A DNA stretch of 64,000 nucleotides from Mesorhizobium sp. B2-4-15 (GCF_006658505.1 NZ_VFUZ01000012.1:114221-178220); one strand, 5' to 3'; numbered from the stretch's first letter, positions 1-8,955 are shown. Notes: a model not told the origin generated them from the letters alone. Numbers and translations are program-made.

Positions 1-182
1 TGGTCTTCTCCTTTGTCAGTCATGGTGTCGTTGCGGGCTGTCGTTGCCTGGGCATCCTGAGCCATGGTGGAGCCGGGCGGGGCGGGCGGTGCAAATGCGA
101 TGGCATCCGCATCCTCGGGGCCGGCACAGCAGGGGTGGCGCTGGGCACGCCCGGTGCTGCCGTTGGTTGCGTCGGTGGACAT
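1..182 (-). CDS. N-terminal part of an unidentified protein, cut by the window edge
   Basis: An open frame reads leftwards off the window from an ATG at 182. GGAG lies eight bases before this ATG, which is why it was chosen. About 60 codons are visible. The peptide starts MSTDATNGSTGRAQ, has a Cys-Cys pair near residue 18, an Ala/Pro-rich stretch near residues 31-38, and two later in-frame methionines (65 and 23) that could be alternative starts. No conserved domain is recognisable in this low-complexity part. The gene is divergent from the HTH regulator at 299 with a 116-base gap, so the two may share a control region. Function unknown. Confidence 0.5.
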   Translation of the reverse strand, partial: MSTDATNGSTGRAQRHPCCAGPEDADAIAFAPPAPPGSTMAQDAQATTARNDTMTDKGED

Positions 183-298
183 TCGGTGTTCTCCGTTGTT
201 GCGCCGCTCGCTGCCGATGCGGCTTGCTGCTTGGCTGCGGTGACTTAAGTTAGGGCGGAGCTTTTCGGGGTGGGAGTTACAAGTGTGACAGGATTTGA

Positions 299-1519
299 AT
301 GGACTCGCTGATCACGGCGGCGGCGCTGGCACTGGCCGGAGGCGATCCGCTCGGCGCGCTTGACCGGGTCGCCTTGCGCGAGGACGCACCGGCACTGGCG
401 TTGCGCGGCATCGCCATGGCGCAGCTCGGCGACTTCGAGCGCGCCAAGCTATTGTTGCGGCGGGCCACGCGCGCCTTCGGCCCGAAAGAGGCCGTCGCGC
501 GCGCCAGATGCGTCGTCGCCGAAGCCGAGATCGCGCTGGTCTCGCGCGACCTCGGCTGGCCGGCGAAGGCGCTCGACGCGGCACGCGCGACGCTGGAAAA
601 GCATGGCGACCGGCTGAACGCGGCGCATGCCGGCCACCTCAAGGTGCGGCGCCTGCTGCTGATCGGCCGTCTCGACGAGGCCGAGCATGTGCTGGCAGGG
701 CTCGACCCGACGCCGCTTCCGCCGGCGCCGCGGGCCGCCCATGAGCTCGCGGTCGCCGGCATCGCCATGCGGCGCTTGAGGACCCGGCCGGCGCGCGCGG
801 CGCTGGAATGGGCCCGTAACGCCGCGCGCCAGGCCGGCATTGCCGGCCTCATGGCGGAGGTCGACAGCGCATTCCAGGCGCTGGAGGCACCCGCGGCACG
901 GCTGATCATGCAGGGCGCGGAGCGGCCGGTGCTCCTCGAAGAGGTCGAGGCATTGCAGGGATCGCCAGCGCTGATCGTCGATGCCTTCCGCTATGCGGTG
1001 CGCAGCGGCGAGACCACGGTTTCGCTGGCGAGCCGGCCGGTGCTGTTCGCGCTGGCGCGTGCGCTCGCTGAAGTATGGCCTGGGGATGTGTCGCGCGAGG
1101 AGCTCGTGGCGCGGGCCTTCGGCGGCAAGCATGCCGATGAATCGCACCGCGCCCGCCTACGCGTCGAGATCGGCCGGCTGCGCGCCGAGCTCGGCGTGCT
1201 GGCGGATATCAGCGCCACCAGGCGCGGCTTCACGCTGGCGCCGCTTCAGGCGCGCGCCGTGATGGTGCTGGCGCGGCCGATCGAGGAACGGCACGCGGCC
1301 GTGCTTGCCCTGCTTGCCGATGGCGAGGCCTGGTCGAGCTCGGCCCTGGCGCTGGCGCTCGGAACCGGCCAGCGCAGCGTGCAGCGGGCGCTCGAGCCGC
1401 TCGCCGAGGCCGGCAAGGTGCAGTCCTTCGGCCATGGCCGGGCGCGCCGCTGGATGACGCCGCCGGTGGCGGGATTCACGACCACCTTGTTACTCCCGGC
1501 GCCGCTGCCGAACGGCTAG
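299..1519 (+). CDS. Helix-turn-helix regulator with helical-repeat N-terminus
   Basis: This 406-residue protein is probably a cytoplasmic transcription regulator. Residues 1-190 are Ala/Leu/Arg-rich helical repeats resembling TPR-like hairpins. Residues about 240-310 look like a winged-helix segment of the OmpR/BTAD type (VWPGDVSREELVARAFG, then RLRVEIGRLRAEL). Residues about 330-385 form a second small winged helix. An AGGA ribosome site precedes the ATG. The beta-propeller gene 90 bases downstream is on the same strand and the partial gene upstream is divergent, so it may control one or both. No enzyme motif is seen. The regulator call rests on predicted fold only. Confidence 0.6.
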   Translation: MDSLITAAALALAGGDPLGALDRVALREDAPALALRGIAMAQLGDFERAKLLLRRATRAFGPKEAVARARCVVAEAEIALVSRDLGWPAKALDAARATLEKHGDRLNAAHAGHLKVRRLLLIGRLDEAEHVLAGLDPTPLPPAPRAAHELAVAGIAMRRLRTRPARAALEWARNAARQAGIAGLMAEVDSAFQALEAPAARLIMQGAERPVLLEEVEALQGSPALIVDAFRYAVRSGETTVSLASRPVLFALARALAEVWPGDVSREELVARAFGGKHADESHRARLRVEIGRLRAELGVLADISATRRGFTLAPLQARAVMVLARPIEERHAAVLALLADGEAWSSSALALALGTGQRSVQRALEPLAEAGKVQSFGHGRARRWMTPPVAGFTTTLLLPAPLPNG

Positions 1520-1562
1520 GACATGATCCCGAAGTGGAGCCTCTTTCGGAACGGATCATGCT
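1520..1562. repeat. Imperfect inverted repeat, rhizobial intergenic type
   Basis: CATGATCCCGAA and TTCGGAACGGATCATG form an imperfect hairpin directly behind the stop of the HTH gene. Elements of this shape are common between genes in Mesorhizobium and relatives (recalled, not searched). It could also act as a weak 3' end signal, but no T-run follows. Confidence 0.5.
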
Positions 1563-1608
1563 CCAAGCAAACGAACAGGCAGGATGACATCATTGTGAGG
1601 ATCAAGAC

Positions 1609-2241
1609 ATGAAACATTCAGCGGCCGAAATCCTGCGCGAATACGGGCCTTTTTCAGGGGTGGACCAGGTCGCGGGCGTGAGCTTCGACGGCAAGAATGT
1701 CTGGTTCGCCTCAGGCGACAGGCTGAACGCGTTCGATCCGGAAAGCGGGCAGACGCTGCGTTCGATCGATGTCGCCGCCCATGCCGGCACCGCCTATGAC
1801 GGCCGGCATTTCTTCCAGCTCGCCGGCGACCGCATCCAGAAGATCGATCCCGATACTGGCGGGGTGCTCTCCACCATCCCGGCGCCCGGCGGCGGCCGCG
1901 ACTCCGGGCTGACCTGGGCCGAGGGCACGCTCTGGGTCGGGCAGTACCGGGAGCGCAAGATCCACCAGATCGATCCCGAGAGCGGAAAAATCCTGCGCAC
2001 GATCGAGTCCAACCGCTTCGTCACCGGGGTGACCTGGGTGGACGGCGAACTGTGGCACGCCACCTGGGAAGGCGACCAGAGCGATATCAGGCGCATCGAT
2101 CCGGAGACCGGAAAGGTGCTCGAAAGGCTCGACATGCCGGCCGGCAAGAACGTGTCGGGGCTGGAATCCGATGGCGGCGACTGCTTCTTCTGCGGCAGCG
2201 GCCCCGCCGGCGTGGTGCGCGCGGTGCGCCGGCCGAGGTGA
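1609..2241 (+). CDS. Beta-propeller protein, glutamine-cyclotransferase-like
   Basis: A 210-residue protein made of repeated units of about 40 residues with the pattern (I/L)DPESG-(K/Q)-(I/T)LR(S/T)I followed by GLTW..GTLWVGQY or GVTWVDGELWHATW. This matches PQQ-like/YncE or plant-type glutaminyl-peptide cyclotransferase propellers. Three or four clear repeats are visible, fewer than a complete propeller. No signal peptide is visible, so it is probably cytosolic. It follows the HTH gene on the same strand. Enzymatic activity is uncertain, since these propellers are often annotated by similarity only. Confidence 0.65.
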   Translation: MKHSAAEILREYGPFSGVDQVAGVSFDGKNVWFASGDRLNAFDPESGQTLRSIDVAAHAGTAYDGRHFFQLAGDRIQKIDPDTGGVLSTIPAPGGGRDSGLTWAEGTLWVGQYRERKIHQIDPESGKILRTIESNRFVTGVTWVDGELWHATWEGDQSDIRRIDPETGKVLERLDMPAGKNVSGLESDGGDCFFCGSGPAGVVRAVRRPR

Positions 2242-2292
2242 GGGTGCAGAGGCGGGAAAGGCGGACTACGAACCAGCGCCGCGTTCCTTCAC

Positions 2293-2325
2293 GCCCCCCT
2301 TCTGTCCTGCCGGACAGAGGGGGTG
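2293..2325. repeat. Short copy of the CTGTCC-TGCC-GGACAG repeat
   Basis: A compact palindrome flanked by C-rich and G-rich tracts lies between the propeller gene and the aldo/keto reductase gene. The same core, with TCTGTCCTGCCGGACA, recurs at 63695-63711 and, degenerated, at about 3464-3474, which makes it a dispersed family rather than a chance hairpin. Confidence 0.55.
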
Positions 2326-2466
2326 CTTCGCGCCCGCTGTCCACAATTTGGCATAGTTACATCTCTCGCGAATTTGTCCGCCGGCGACTGGCCGTCGTCC
2401 CAGGTCGTGCCTAGATAGGCTGCGTCGGGCGATCGCCCGGACGTTCCTACGCAAAGGATTCCCATC

Positions 2467-3297
2467 ATGCCTGAACAGATCACGTTGAACGACGGCGCCG
2501 CCATTCCCCAGCTTGGGCTTGGCGTGTGGCAGGTCGATCATGACATCACCGCGCAGGTGGTGGGCTGGGCAATCAAGGCCGGCTACCGGCTGATCGATAC
2601 CGCGCAGGGTTATCAGAACGAGGAGGGCGTCGGCGAGGCGATCCGTGGTGCCGCCGTGCCGAGAAGCGAGCTGTTCATCACCTCGAAGCTGCGCAACGGT
2701 GCCCACCAGCGCGATGCGGCGTTACGCGCTTTCGACGATACGATGAAGAAGCTCGGCATCCAGCAGATCGACCTGTTCCTGATCCACTGGCCTGTGCCCA
2801 GCCAGGACAAATATGTCGAGGCCTGGAAGACCCTCATCGAGCTGAAGCAGGCCGGTCGCGTCAAGTCGATCGGTGTTTCGAATTTCAACAGGGACCATCT
2901 GGAGCGCATCATCGGCGAAACCGGCGTGACGCCCGTCGTCAACCAGATCGAACTGCATCCGCGCTTTCAGCAGCGCGAACTCAGGGATTTCCATGCTGGG
3001 CATGACATCCATACCGAAAGCTGGAGCCCGCTGGGCAGCGGCCGGCTGCTCAGCGACCCGACCATTGCGGGCATTGCCAGGAAGCACGGCAAGTCCGCCG
3101 CCCAGACGATCATCCGCTGGCATCTCCAGCAAGGGTTGATCGTCATCCCGAAATCGATCCACCAGGACCGCATATCGGCCAATTTCGACGTCTTCGATTT
3201 CGAACTGGACGCCCAGGATTTGAAGGCGATCGCGGGGATGGATGCCGCTGACGGCCGGACGGGGCCGAACCCGGCGACGGCTGCATTTTTGTTCTGA
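2467..3297 (+). CDS. Aldo/keto reductase
   Basis: A 276-residue cytosolic NADPH-dependent oxidoreductase of the 2,5-diketo-D-gluconate reductase branch. The full catalytic tetrad is present: Asp44 and Tyr49 in DTAQGY, Lys74 in ITSKLRN and His107 in FLIHWP. GVSNFN is near 141-146 and the cofactor-binding IPKSIHQDRISANF is near 224-237, as expected. Length is typical for the family. An AAAGGA ribosome site lies upstream of the ATG. It stands alone, so the substrate (a reactive aldehyde or keto-sugar acid) cannot be inferred from neighbours. Confidence 0.92.
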   Translation: MPEQITLNDGAAIPQLGLGVWQVDHDITAQVVGWAIKAGYRLIDTAQGYQNEEGVGEAIRGAAVPRSELFITSKLRNGAHQRDAALRAFDDTMKKLGIQQIDLFLIHWPVPSQDKYVEAWKTLIELKQAGRVKSIGVSNFNRDHLERIIGETGVTPVVNQIELHPRFQQRELRDFHAGHDIHTESWSPLGSGRLLSDPTIAGIARKHGKSAAQTIIRWHLQQGLIVIPKSIHQDRISANFDVFDFELDAQDLKAIAGMDAADGRTGPNPATAAFLF

Positions 3298-3333
3298 GAG
3301 GTTGCTCCTCTTCAGTGGAGAGGAGCCGGCGGC

Positions 3334-3508
3334 GAAGCTGCTGATCTCCCCCCTTGAGGGGGAGATGTCGCCGAAGGCGACAGAGGGGGTCGGTCCGACC
3401 TGACGCGACACCTTCTTTGCTGCAAAAAAGAGGCTGGCGCCTCACGCGCGGCAACCCCCTCTGGCCTGCCGGCCATCTCCCCCTCAAGGGGGGAGATCAG
3501 CAGCTTCA
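3334..3508. repeat. Large inverted repeat with CCCCTCAAGGGG arms
   Basis: The outer ends GAAGCTGCTGATC and GATCAGCAGCTTC are perfect inverse copies. Inside them are CTCCCCCTTGAGGGGGAG-type palindromes. The element fills the gap between the convergent aldo/keto reductase gene (+) and the small minus-strand gene at 3519. It resembles the dispersed C/G-tract elements at 2293 and 63691. Its position between convergent genes would suit a bidirectional transcript end. Confidence 0.7.
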
Positions 3509-3518
3509 CCGATGGCCC

Positions 3519-3824
3519 CTAAATCCCCGAGCCGTCCAACTGCCCGGTGTCGTCGCCCTCCCAAGGGGCAGGCATTGAGGCGCGGGCGAGGTTGGCCGAG
3601 GGTAGGGGCATCCAGCATTTCAGCTCTGGCTCGGCATATTCGATGACGCGGCCTGGAGAAGAATCAGAGGCGCGCCAGCCCTCTTCGGCGAACTGGTCGG
3701 CGCGCGACCAGTAGGCGAGGTCGACTTCAGCCGGTCCCTGTTCGGAGGGGCGGACCGTGACCAGGATCCGGCTGCCGTCCTTCGGCGCCGTCGACATGTG
3801 GCGCCACCGTTCGGGCTCGTCCAT
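3519..3824 (-). CDS. Small conserved-looking protein of unknown function
   Basis: The frame is open from 3896, but the ATG at 3824 is preceded by GAGGAGGAAACGCG, a near-perfect ribosome site, so the protein is taken as 101 residues. It begins MDEPERWRHMSTAPKDGSRI and contains DLAYWSRADQF and ELKCWMPLP. The opening 'MSTAPKDGSRILV...W..P' resembles the short DUF551-like proteins that share an APKDG...W.P pattern, but this is weak. No membrane segment or signal peptide is present. It is convergent with the aldo/keto reductase gene. Confidence 0.65.
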   Translation of the reverse strand: MDEPERWRHMSTAPKDGSRILVTVRPSEQGPAEVDLAYWSRADQFAEEGWRASDSSPGRVIEYAEPELKCWMPLPSANLARASMPAPWEGDDTGQLDGSGI

Positions 3825-4321
3825 CGCGTTTCCTCCTCGCACTTGCCTTGCGCAGTCCGGGCTGGCGGCGGGCGTTCCCGGAACTGCTCTTCGCATGAAG
3901 TGTCGCCTCGCGCTCCGGGCCGGTCAACCCCGGCTTTGCGCCAGACAACCGGTTTCGTGCGGCGGCAATGATGGGCGATGAAGGTGGCGACCGGCGTATA
4001 CTTGTGGAGAGAACTTGAAAACGCCGGCCGCCATTTGGGGCGTTGGGGTGCATCACATTGGGGTCGCGATGCAGGGTCAGGCTACGCGGATGCCCGACGG
4101 CTTCAATCGGAACGCCGGCCCATGGTGAACAGGTGGTTACTATCCACAGGCTCGATGGCGATCGGTCGGCTGCACCAGTCGCGCCTTGCCTGCTGGTCCC
4201 TACCGAGGCAATTCACCGCTCCTCACGGCTGTGCGCAACGCGAAGCCTCGGCCCGGTGCGGCTCGACGCGCCGCGATGGGGTTGATAAGCCCGTCTGCGA
4301 AGGGAGAGCCTGAGTCGAGAC
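3825..4321. other. Gap of about 500 bases without a convincing gene
   Basis: Short open frames exist on the plus strand (3978-4313, 4043-4285, 4186-4377), but they overlap each other, have no good ribosome sites and encode Arg/Ala-rich peptides with no recognisable motif. The last 100 bases should hold the promoter of the ATPase gene at 4322. I see no repeat or hairpin of note. Confidence 0.4.
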
Positions 4322-5824
4322 ATGACCGTTGCGATCGAGATGGGCCACACCACGGCGGGCGCACCGGCGAACCTTGATCTCGAGGAGCTGCTGGCGACCC
4401 GTCTTCTGGTGCAGGGCAATTCGGGATCGGGCAAGTCGCATCTCTTGCGCCGGCTGCTGGAGCAGAGCGCGCCCTGGGTGCAGCAGACCATCGTCGATCC
4501 CGAAGGCGACTTCGTGTCGCTGGGCGAGCGTTATGGCCATCTGGTGATCGATGCCGAGGAGCATACCGAGCGTGGCCTGCAGGCGGCCGGCGAGCGGGCG
4601 CGCATCCATCGTGTCTCCACGGTACTCAATCTCGAAGGGCTCGATGCCGAGAACCAGATGCGGCGCGCCGCCGCCTTCCTCGGCGGGCTGTTCGAGGTCG
4701 CGCGCGATCACTGGTATCCGATGCTGGTGGTGGTCGACGAGGCGCAGCTGTTCGCGCCGGCGGTGGCCGGCGAGGTTTCCGACGAGGCGCGCAAGTTGTC
4801 GCTCGGCGCCATGACCAATCTGATGTGCCGTGGCCGCAAGCGCGGGCTTGCCGGCATCATCGCCACACAGCGGCTGGCCAAGCTCGCCAAGAACGTCGCG
4901 GCCGAGGCGTCCAACTTCCTCATGGGCCGCACCTTCCTCGACATCGACATGGCGCGCGCGGCCGATCTCCTGGGCATGGAGCGGCGCCAGGCGGAAGCGT
5001 TTCGCGACCTGGAGCGCGGGCAGTTCATGGCGCTGGGGCCGGCGCTGTCGCGGCGGCCGCTCGGCCTGCGCATCGGCCCGACCGACACAAGCCCGCGCAA
5101 CGGCACGCCGCGGCTGATGCCGCTGCCGGGGGCAGCGCTCGAGGACGCGCGCGCGATCATCCTGGCGGCGCCGCCGCCCGAGACGGTGCGCGCGCCGCGC
5201 CGGACGGCGTCGCCTGATCTGCTCGACCAACTGATGGCGGCGAAATCGGCGGCGCTGGAAATCCGGCCCGAGCCGGTGGAACCGCCGATCAGCGCCGAGG
5301 ATCTGGCCGAACGGCGCGAGCGGGTCGACCGTGTGCTGCGCGCCGTGCTGGCGGAGCCCGATGCGGGTTTTCGCGTCATCGGCGTGCTCTACCAGGAATT
5401 CGTCGTGCGCTGCCGCATCGAGGGGCTCGCCTCGGTGGTGCCTGATCTGCCCGCGTTCCGCCGCATGCTGACGCGCGCCCGCGCCGGGCTGGGGTCCGAG
5501 ACCACCGAGGACGATGCGTGGCGCGACGTTTCGGTCCGCGCCTCCCTGCTGCCCGACGACATGCAGGGCGTGTTCATGATGATCGCGCGTGCGGCGAAAG
5601 AGGGCTGGCCGTGCCCGAGCGACGCCGCGATCGCCCGCGCCTATGGTTCGCACTCGCTGCGCCGAGCCCGGCGTCTCCTGACCTATATCGAGGAGCAGGG
5701 GCTGATCGTCTGCCAGGTCGACGGCACGGGCAAGCGCACCGTGACGTTGGTCGAACTCGCCTGGGCGACGGCGCCCGGCGATCCCAATGCCGAGGAGGCG
5801 GAGCAGGGGAGCTTGGCGCTGTGA
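4322..5824 (+). CDS. HerA/DUF87-type ATP-binding protein
   Basis: A 500-residue P-loop ATPase. Walker A is GNSGSGKS at residues 32-39 and Walker B is MLVVVDE with Asp139-Glu140. MCRGRKRG and IIATQR (near 170-190) match the sensor and arginine-finger region of HerA/FtsK-like DNA motors. The C-terminal 200 residues are helical, with a winged-helix-like end (SHSLRRARRLLTYIEEQGLIV). HerA usually works with the NurA nuclease, but no nuclease is adjacent. Such lone DUF87 ATPases of about 500 residues are known from Rhizobiales. DNA translocation is inferred from family only. Confidence 0.8.
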   Translation: MTVAIEMGHTTAGAPANLDLEELLATRLLVQGNSGSGKSHLLRRLLEQSAPWVQQTIVDPEGDFVSLGERYGHLVIDAEEHTERGLQAAGERARIHRVSTVLNLEGLDAENQMRRAAAFLGGLFEVARDHWYPMLVVVDEAQLFAPAVAGEVSDEARKLSLGAMTNLMCRGRKRGLAGIIATQRLAKLAKNVAAEASNFLMGRTFLDIDMARAADLLGMERRQAEAFRDLERGQFMALGPALSRRPLGLRIGPTDTSPRNGTPRLMPLPGAALEDARAIILAAPPPETVRAPRRTASPDLLDQLMAAKSAALEIRPEPVEPPISAEDLAERRERVDRVLRAVLAEPDAGFRVIGVLYQEFVVRCRIEGLASVVPDLPAFRRMLTRARAGLGSETTEDDAWRDVSVRASLLPDDMQGVFMMIARAAKEGWPCPSDAAIARAYGSHSLRRARRLLTYIEEQGLIVCQVDGTGKRTVTLVELAWATAPGDPNAEEAEQGSLAL

Positions 5825-6057
5825 GGGGACTATGACGCGTTCAGCATCCGGCGGAGCTGGCGGAACGGCGCTGGCACGGCGGCGGTCCTGAGGTCGCTCA
5901 TCGGCTTCTGGTGAGGGTGGCGCGGCCGCCAGTTGCATCCGACGAGGCCGGACTAGGCCTGTTACATTAGCGAATTCTGATGAAATGGTGTATGGATGCG
6001 ACAGCGGTCCCCGGCGATCGCGGTCTCGGGCTCCGCTTCAAAAGATGGGAGGATGCC

Positions 6058-6438
6058 ATGGCCGAAGCTGCAATGAACGTCACGAAACTGGAAGCCAAAT
6101 CGCATGACAAACCGGACGAGGTGCGCTCGCCCGCCAAGACGCGCGTCGAAGTGGTGCGGCTGCCAGGCTACACGCTCGCGCGGATGAACATGGAGCCCGG
6201 CTGGCGATGGTCCGAATGCGTGAAGCCGGTGGTCAAGACCGACAGCTGCCAGGTCTCACATGTCGGCTATGTCGTGTCCGGGACAATCACCATCAAAATG
6301 AAGGACGGGACGCAAAAGACCTTCAGTGAAGGCATGTCCTACACGATCCCGCCCGGCCACGACGCCTGGGTGGAAGGCAAGGCACCGTTCCAGTGCATCG
6401 AAGTGCTGAGCGCCGAACAGTACGCCAGACCGGCCTAG
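6058..6438 (+). CDS. Cupin-domain protein
   Basis: A 126-residue single-domain cupin. The start at 6058 is chosen over an in-frame ATG at 5980 because GGGAGG stands seven bases before it. Visible features are the first cupin strand block (GYVVSGTITIKMKDG) and the second (GMSYTIPPGHDAWVEG). The metal-binding set is partial: one His (HVGYVVSG) and one GHDAW His are present, so metal binding may be altered. This type is often annotated as a cupin of unknown ligand. It lies alone between the ATPase gene and the Nramp-like transporter. Confidence 0.8.
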   Translation: MAEAAMNVTKLEAKSHDKPDEVRSPAKTRVEVVRLPGYTLARMNMEPGWRWSECVKPVVKTDSCQVSHVGYVVSGTITIKMKDGTQKTFSEGMSYTIPPGHDAWVEGKAPFQCIEVLSAEQYARPA

Positions 6439-6726
6439 GCCCGATCCGCGGATCAGCCTGCCTTGATATGTCGGCGCGTTCACAGAGTCGCACTGGAAGC
6501 GCTGTAGCGGCCGAAGCGACGAAGCGCCGGTCAGACCAATTCGGCCGGCACGGGAACTTGGTCGGCCAACGCCTGGGCTTGGGAAGGGGTCCCAAGGCCT
6601 GGATACACCGGCACGGGCGCAGTTTCAGTGCCGAGGGCAATGGCTCGCGCCTTGGTAAGCCACGCTTTTTATTAGCACTTATGAAACCAATGCGGTCGGC
6701 CTTCGTTGAGAGGCGCGAGGGCAGTC

Positions 6727-8037
6727 GTGACCGATCTCAGCGCCAAAGTCGCCGAAGACCAGAACAACGTCTCGGCAAAAGGACCATTTCAGCGTCTCCT
6801 CCGGACCATCGGCCCGGGCTTCATCACCGGCGCCTCCGACGACGATCCCTCAGGCATCGGCACCTACAGCCAAGCTGGAGCGCAACTCGGGTTCTCTATC
6901 AGCTGGACGCTTCTCTTCACTTTTCCTCTCATGGCGGCGATCCAGGAGATAGCGGCGCGGTTAGGCCGAACCACGGGGCGGGGTATATCCGGCAATCTCT
7001 GCCGGCACTACCCGGTTTCGCTATCGTGGTTTGTCGTTACGCTGGTGTTTGTCGCCAACGTCGTCAACATCGGGGCTGATCTCAGCGCCATGGGCGACGC
7101 TCTAAAGCTCCTGGTTGGTGGCCCGAGCTCGCTTTATGTCGTCCTTTTCGGTGCGATTTGCATCTCGGCGATCGTGTTCCTGAACTATTCGAGATACGTC
7201 ACCGTCCTCAAATGGACGACACTCAGCCTGTTTGCTTATGTCGGTGCCCTTTTCCTCGCGCATGTATCATGGGGTGACGCGGTAAGCGGCATTCTGATTC
7301 CCCGCATAAGCTGGAACGAGACCTTTTTCACGACGCTGCTTGCAATCCTGGGCACGACCATTTCGCCTTACCTGTTCTTCTGGCAAGCCTCGGAAGAGGT
7401 CGAGGAACAGCAACTCGATCCCAAGGCCAAGCCACTCCGTTGGGCACCCTGGCAGGCCTCGCCGGCGTTTTCACGCATCCGCGCCGACACGCTGATGGGA
7501 ATGGCCTTCTCGAATCTGATCGCGATCGCCATCGTCATCACCAGTGCCGCAACGCTGCATAAGGCCGGGGTGACGGATATCGGTTCTTCGACAGACGCCG
7601 CAAAGGCCTTGGAGCCGGTGGCCGGCCGTTTCGCATTCGTAATCTTTGCCGCTGGAATCATTGGCACCGGGCTACTCGCCGTGCCTGTCCTCGCAGGCTC
7701 GGCCGCCTACGCGGTGGGCGAAGCTTTTCGCTGGCCAGTCGGTCTTGAGCGCCGGCCCAAGGAAGCTGTCGCCTTCTACGCCACCCTGGCGAGCGCCGGG
7801 GCCTTGGGGATGGGGATCATGTTTACACCGATCGACCCCATCAAGGCGCTTTACTGGAGTGCGGTGATCAATGGCGTCTGTGCGGTGCCGGTGATGGCGG
7901 TCATGATGCAGATGACCCATCGCCGGGATATTATGGGAGAATTCCCCGTGCAAGGCTGGCTACGCGCGCTTGGATGGTTATCCACGCTGGTCATGTCGCT
8001 CTGTGTCCTGGGCTTGGTCTTGCAATGGGTGCTCTGA
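6727..8037 (+). CDS. Nramp-family transporter with non-canonical metal-site motifs
   Basis: A polytopic inner-membrane protein of 436 residues with about 11 hydrophobic segments. A GTG at 6727 is preferred because AGGG precedes it; an in-frame TTG at 6706 is the alternative. The fold is recognisable as Nramp (APC superfamily) from GPGFITGASDDDPSGIGTYSQ in helix 1 and TISPYLFFWQASEE in helix 6. Canonical Nramp proteins have DPGN in helix 1 and a methionine-containing MPH in helix 6. Here DPSG (40-43) and ISPY (212-215) replace them, so transition-metal selectivity is doubtful and another cation, possibly magnesium, is conceivable. Confidence 0.85.
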   Translation: MTDLSAKVAEDQNNVSAKGPFQRLLRTIGPGFITGASDDDPSGIGTYSQAGAQLGFSISWTLLFTFPLMAAIQEIAARLGRTTGRGISGNLCRHYPVSLSWFVVTLVFVANVVNIGADLSAMGDALKLLVGGPSSLYVVLFGAICISAIVFLNYSRYVTVLKWTTLSLFAYVGALFLAHVSWGDAVSGILIPRISWNETFFTTLLAILGTTISPYLFFWQASEEVEEQQLDPKAKPLRWAPWQASPAFSRIRADTLMGMAFSNLIAIAIVITSAATLHKAGVTDIGSSTDAAKALEPVAGRFAFVIFAAGIIGTGLLAVPVLAGSAAYAVGEAFRWPVGLERRPKEAVAFYATLASAGALGMGIMFTPIDPIKALYWSAVINGVCAVPVMAVMMQMTHRRDIMGEFPVQGWLRALGWLSTLVMSLCVLGLVLQWVL

Positions 8038-8064
8038 GCTTCTCGCCATGGTGAGGCGACTCGA

Positions 8065-8955
8065 TCAGTTCCCGCCAATCGGATCGAGCAAGCCGAAGAT
8101 CGAGACGAGCAAGATCGCGGCAAGGCCGAGGCCTATCTCGGCCAGTGTGCCTGTCCGGATTGCGGCGAGGGCGGAGGCGCGGTATCGGCCGAGGCGCGGC
8201 ACGAACCAATAGCGGTTGAGGATAGCTGCCGCCGTCATAAGGAAGACGACGACGATCTTTGCCGTCAGCAGCGCCCGGTAGGTAGGGGAGATGCCGAGTG
8301 GCCAGCCGACGATGAACAGGCTATTGCCGATACCGGACAGGATCGCCAGCGCGACAGCCCAGTGGCCGGCGGTCGAGAAGCGGCGCAGTGCCACCGTCGC
8401 CTCGGCCTTGAAGGGCGGCTGGCCGAATTGCGCGAGCACAATGAGCAGCGGCGGCAGCGCGCCTATCCATGCGCCGGCGGCAAGTACGTGCAGGACGTCG
8501 TTGAGCGGATGAACAACGCCTTGCCAGCCGCCCTGCATGACCGCATGTCCGCTGAAGGCGAGAGCGGCCAGACCGAGCGCTGCCGCGCCGGCGGTCGCTG
8601 CCGTCTTGAAGCGGGCAGGAGACAATTGCGAAAAGACAAGGATGACGACAGCCGCGAGTTGCGCCAGCCATGCCGTCCCGACGCTGGTCGTCATCAGCAC
8701 ATCGGTCAGTACCCGCCCGTTCACCGCATCGGTCCAGCCGTCGCCGATCATGGCGGTCTGGATCGGCAGGGCGAGAAGCGTGGTGGCCAGCGCAAGCCCG
8801 ACCGCAACGAGGCGGGAACCAGCCAGCCGGTCCGCGATCGGCCCGGCCAGGCGCCGAGGCACAAGCGCCGCCAGATAGCCGAAGCCGCCCCAGAGCATCA
8901 TCAGCGCCGCATCGTGAACGAAGCGGCAGGCCATGAGGAAAGTGTCCGGCATCAT
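8065..8955 (-). CDS. copD: Copper-resistance membrane protein CopD
   Basis: A 296-residue inner-membrane protein with about eight hydrophobic segments and the CopD domain in its C-terminal half. Conserved His residues sit in FSGHAVM, HPLNDVLHVLAAGAWIGALPPL and STAGHWAVALAILSGIGNS. It is thought to pass copper between CopC in the periplasm and the cytoplasm, although direction differs between systems. It lies 85 bases downstream of copC on the same strand, the usual copCD order. No copper-responsive regulator is adjacent. Confidence 0.9.
   Translation of the reverse strand: MMPDTFLMACRFVHDAALMMLWGGFGYLAALVPRRLAGPIADRLAGSRLVAVGLALATTLLALPIQTAMIGDGWTDAVNGRVLTDVLMTTSVGTAWLAQLAAVVILVFSQLSPARFKTAATAGAAALGLAALAFSGHAVMQGGWQGVVHPLNDVLHVLAAGAWIGALPPLLIVLAQFGQPPFKAEATVALRRFSTAGHWAVALAILSGIGNSLFIVGWPLGISPTYRALLTAKIVVVFLMTAAAILNRYWFVPRLGRYRASALAAIRTGTLAEIGLGLAAILLVSIFGLLDPIGGN

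Noticed and set aside
3978..4313. 111-codon plus-strand frame upstream of the HerA-like gene
   Set aside because: No recognisable motif, no convincing ribosome site, and overlapping frames of similar quality exist in the same stretch.
4223..5938. Long minus-strand open frame opposite the HerA-like ATPase gene
   Set aside because: It is a GC-driven antisense shadow: His/Arg/Gly-rich, no ribosome site, no motif, and fully covered by a gene with perfect Walker motifs.
6439..6726. Possible manganese or magnesium riboswitch before the Nramp-like gene
   Set aside because: I could not find yybP-ykoY or M-box core sequences; the region shows no clear paired architecture.
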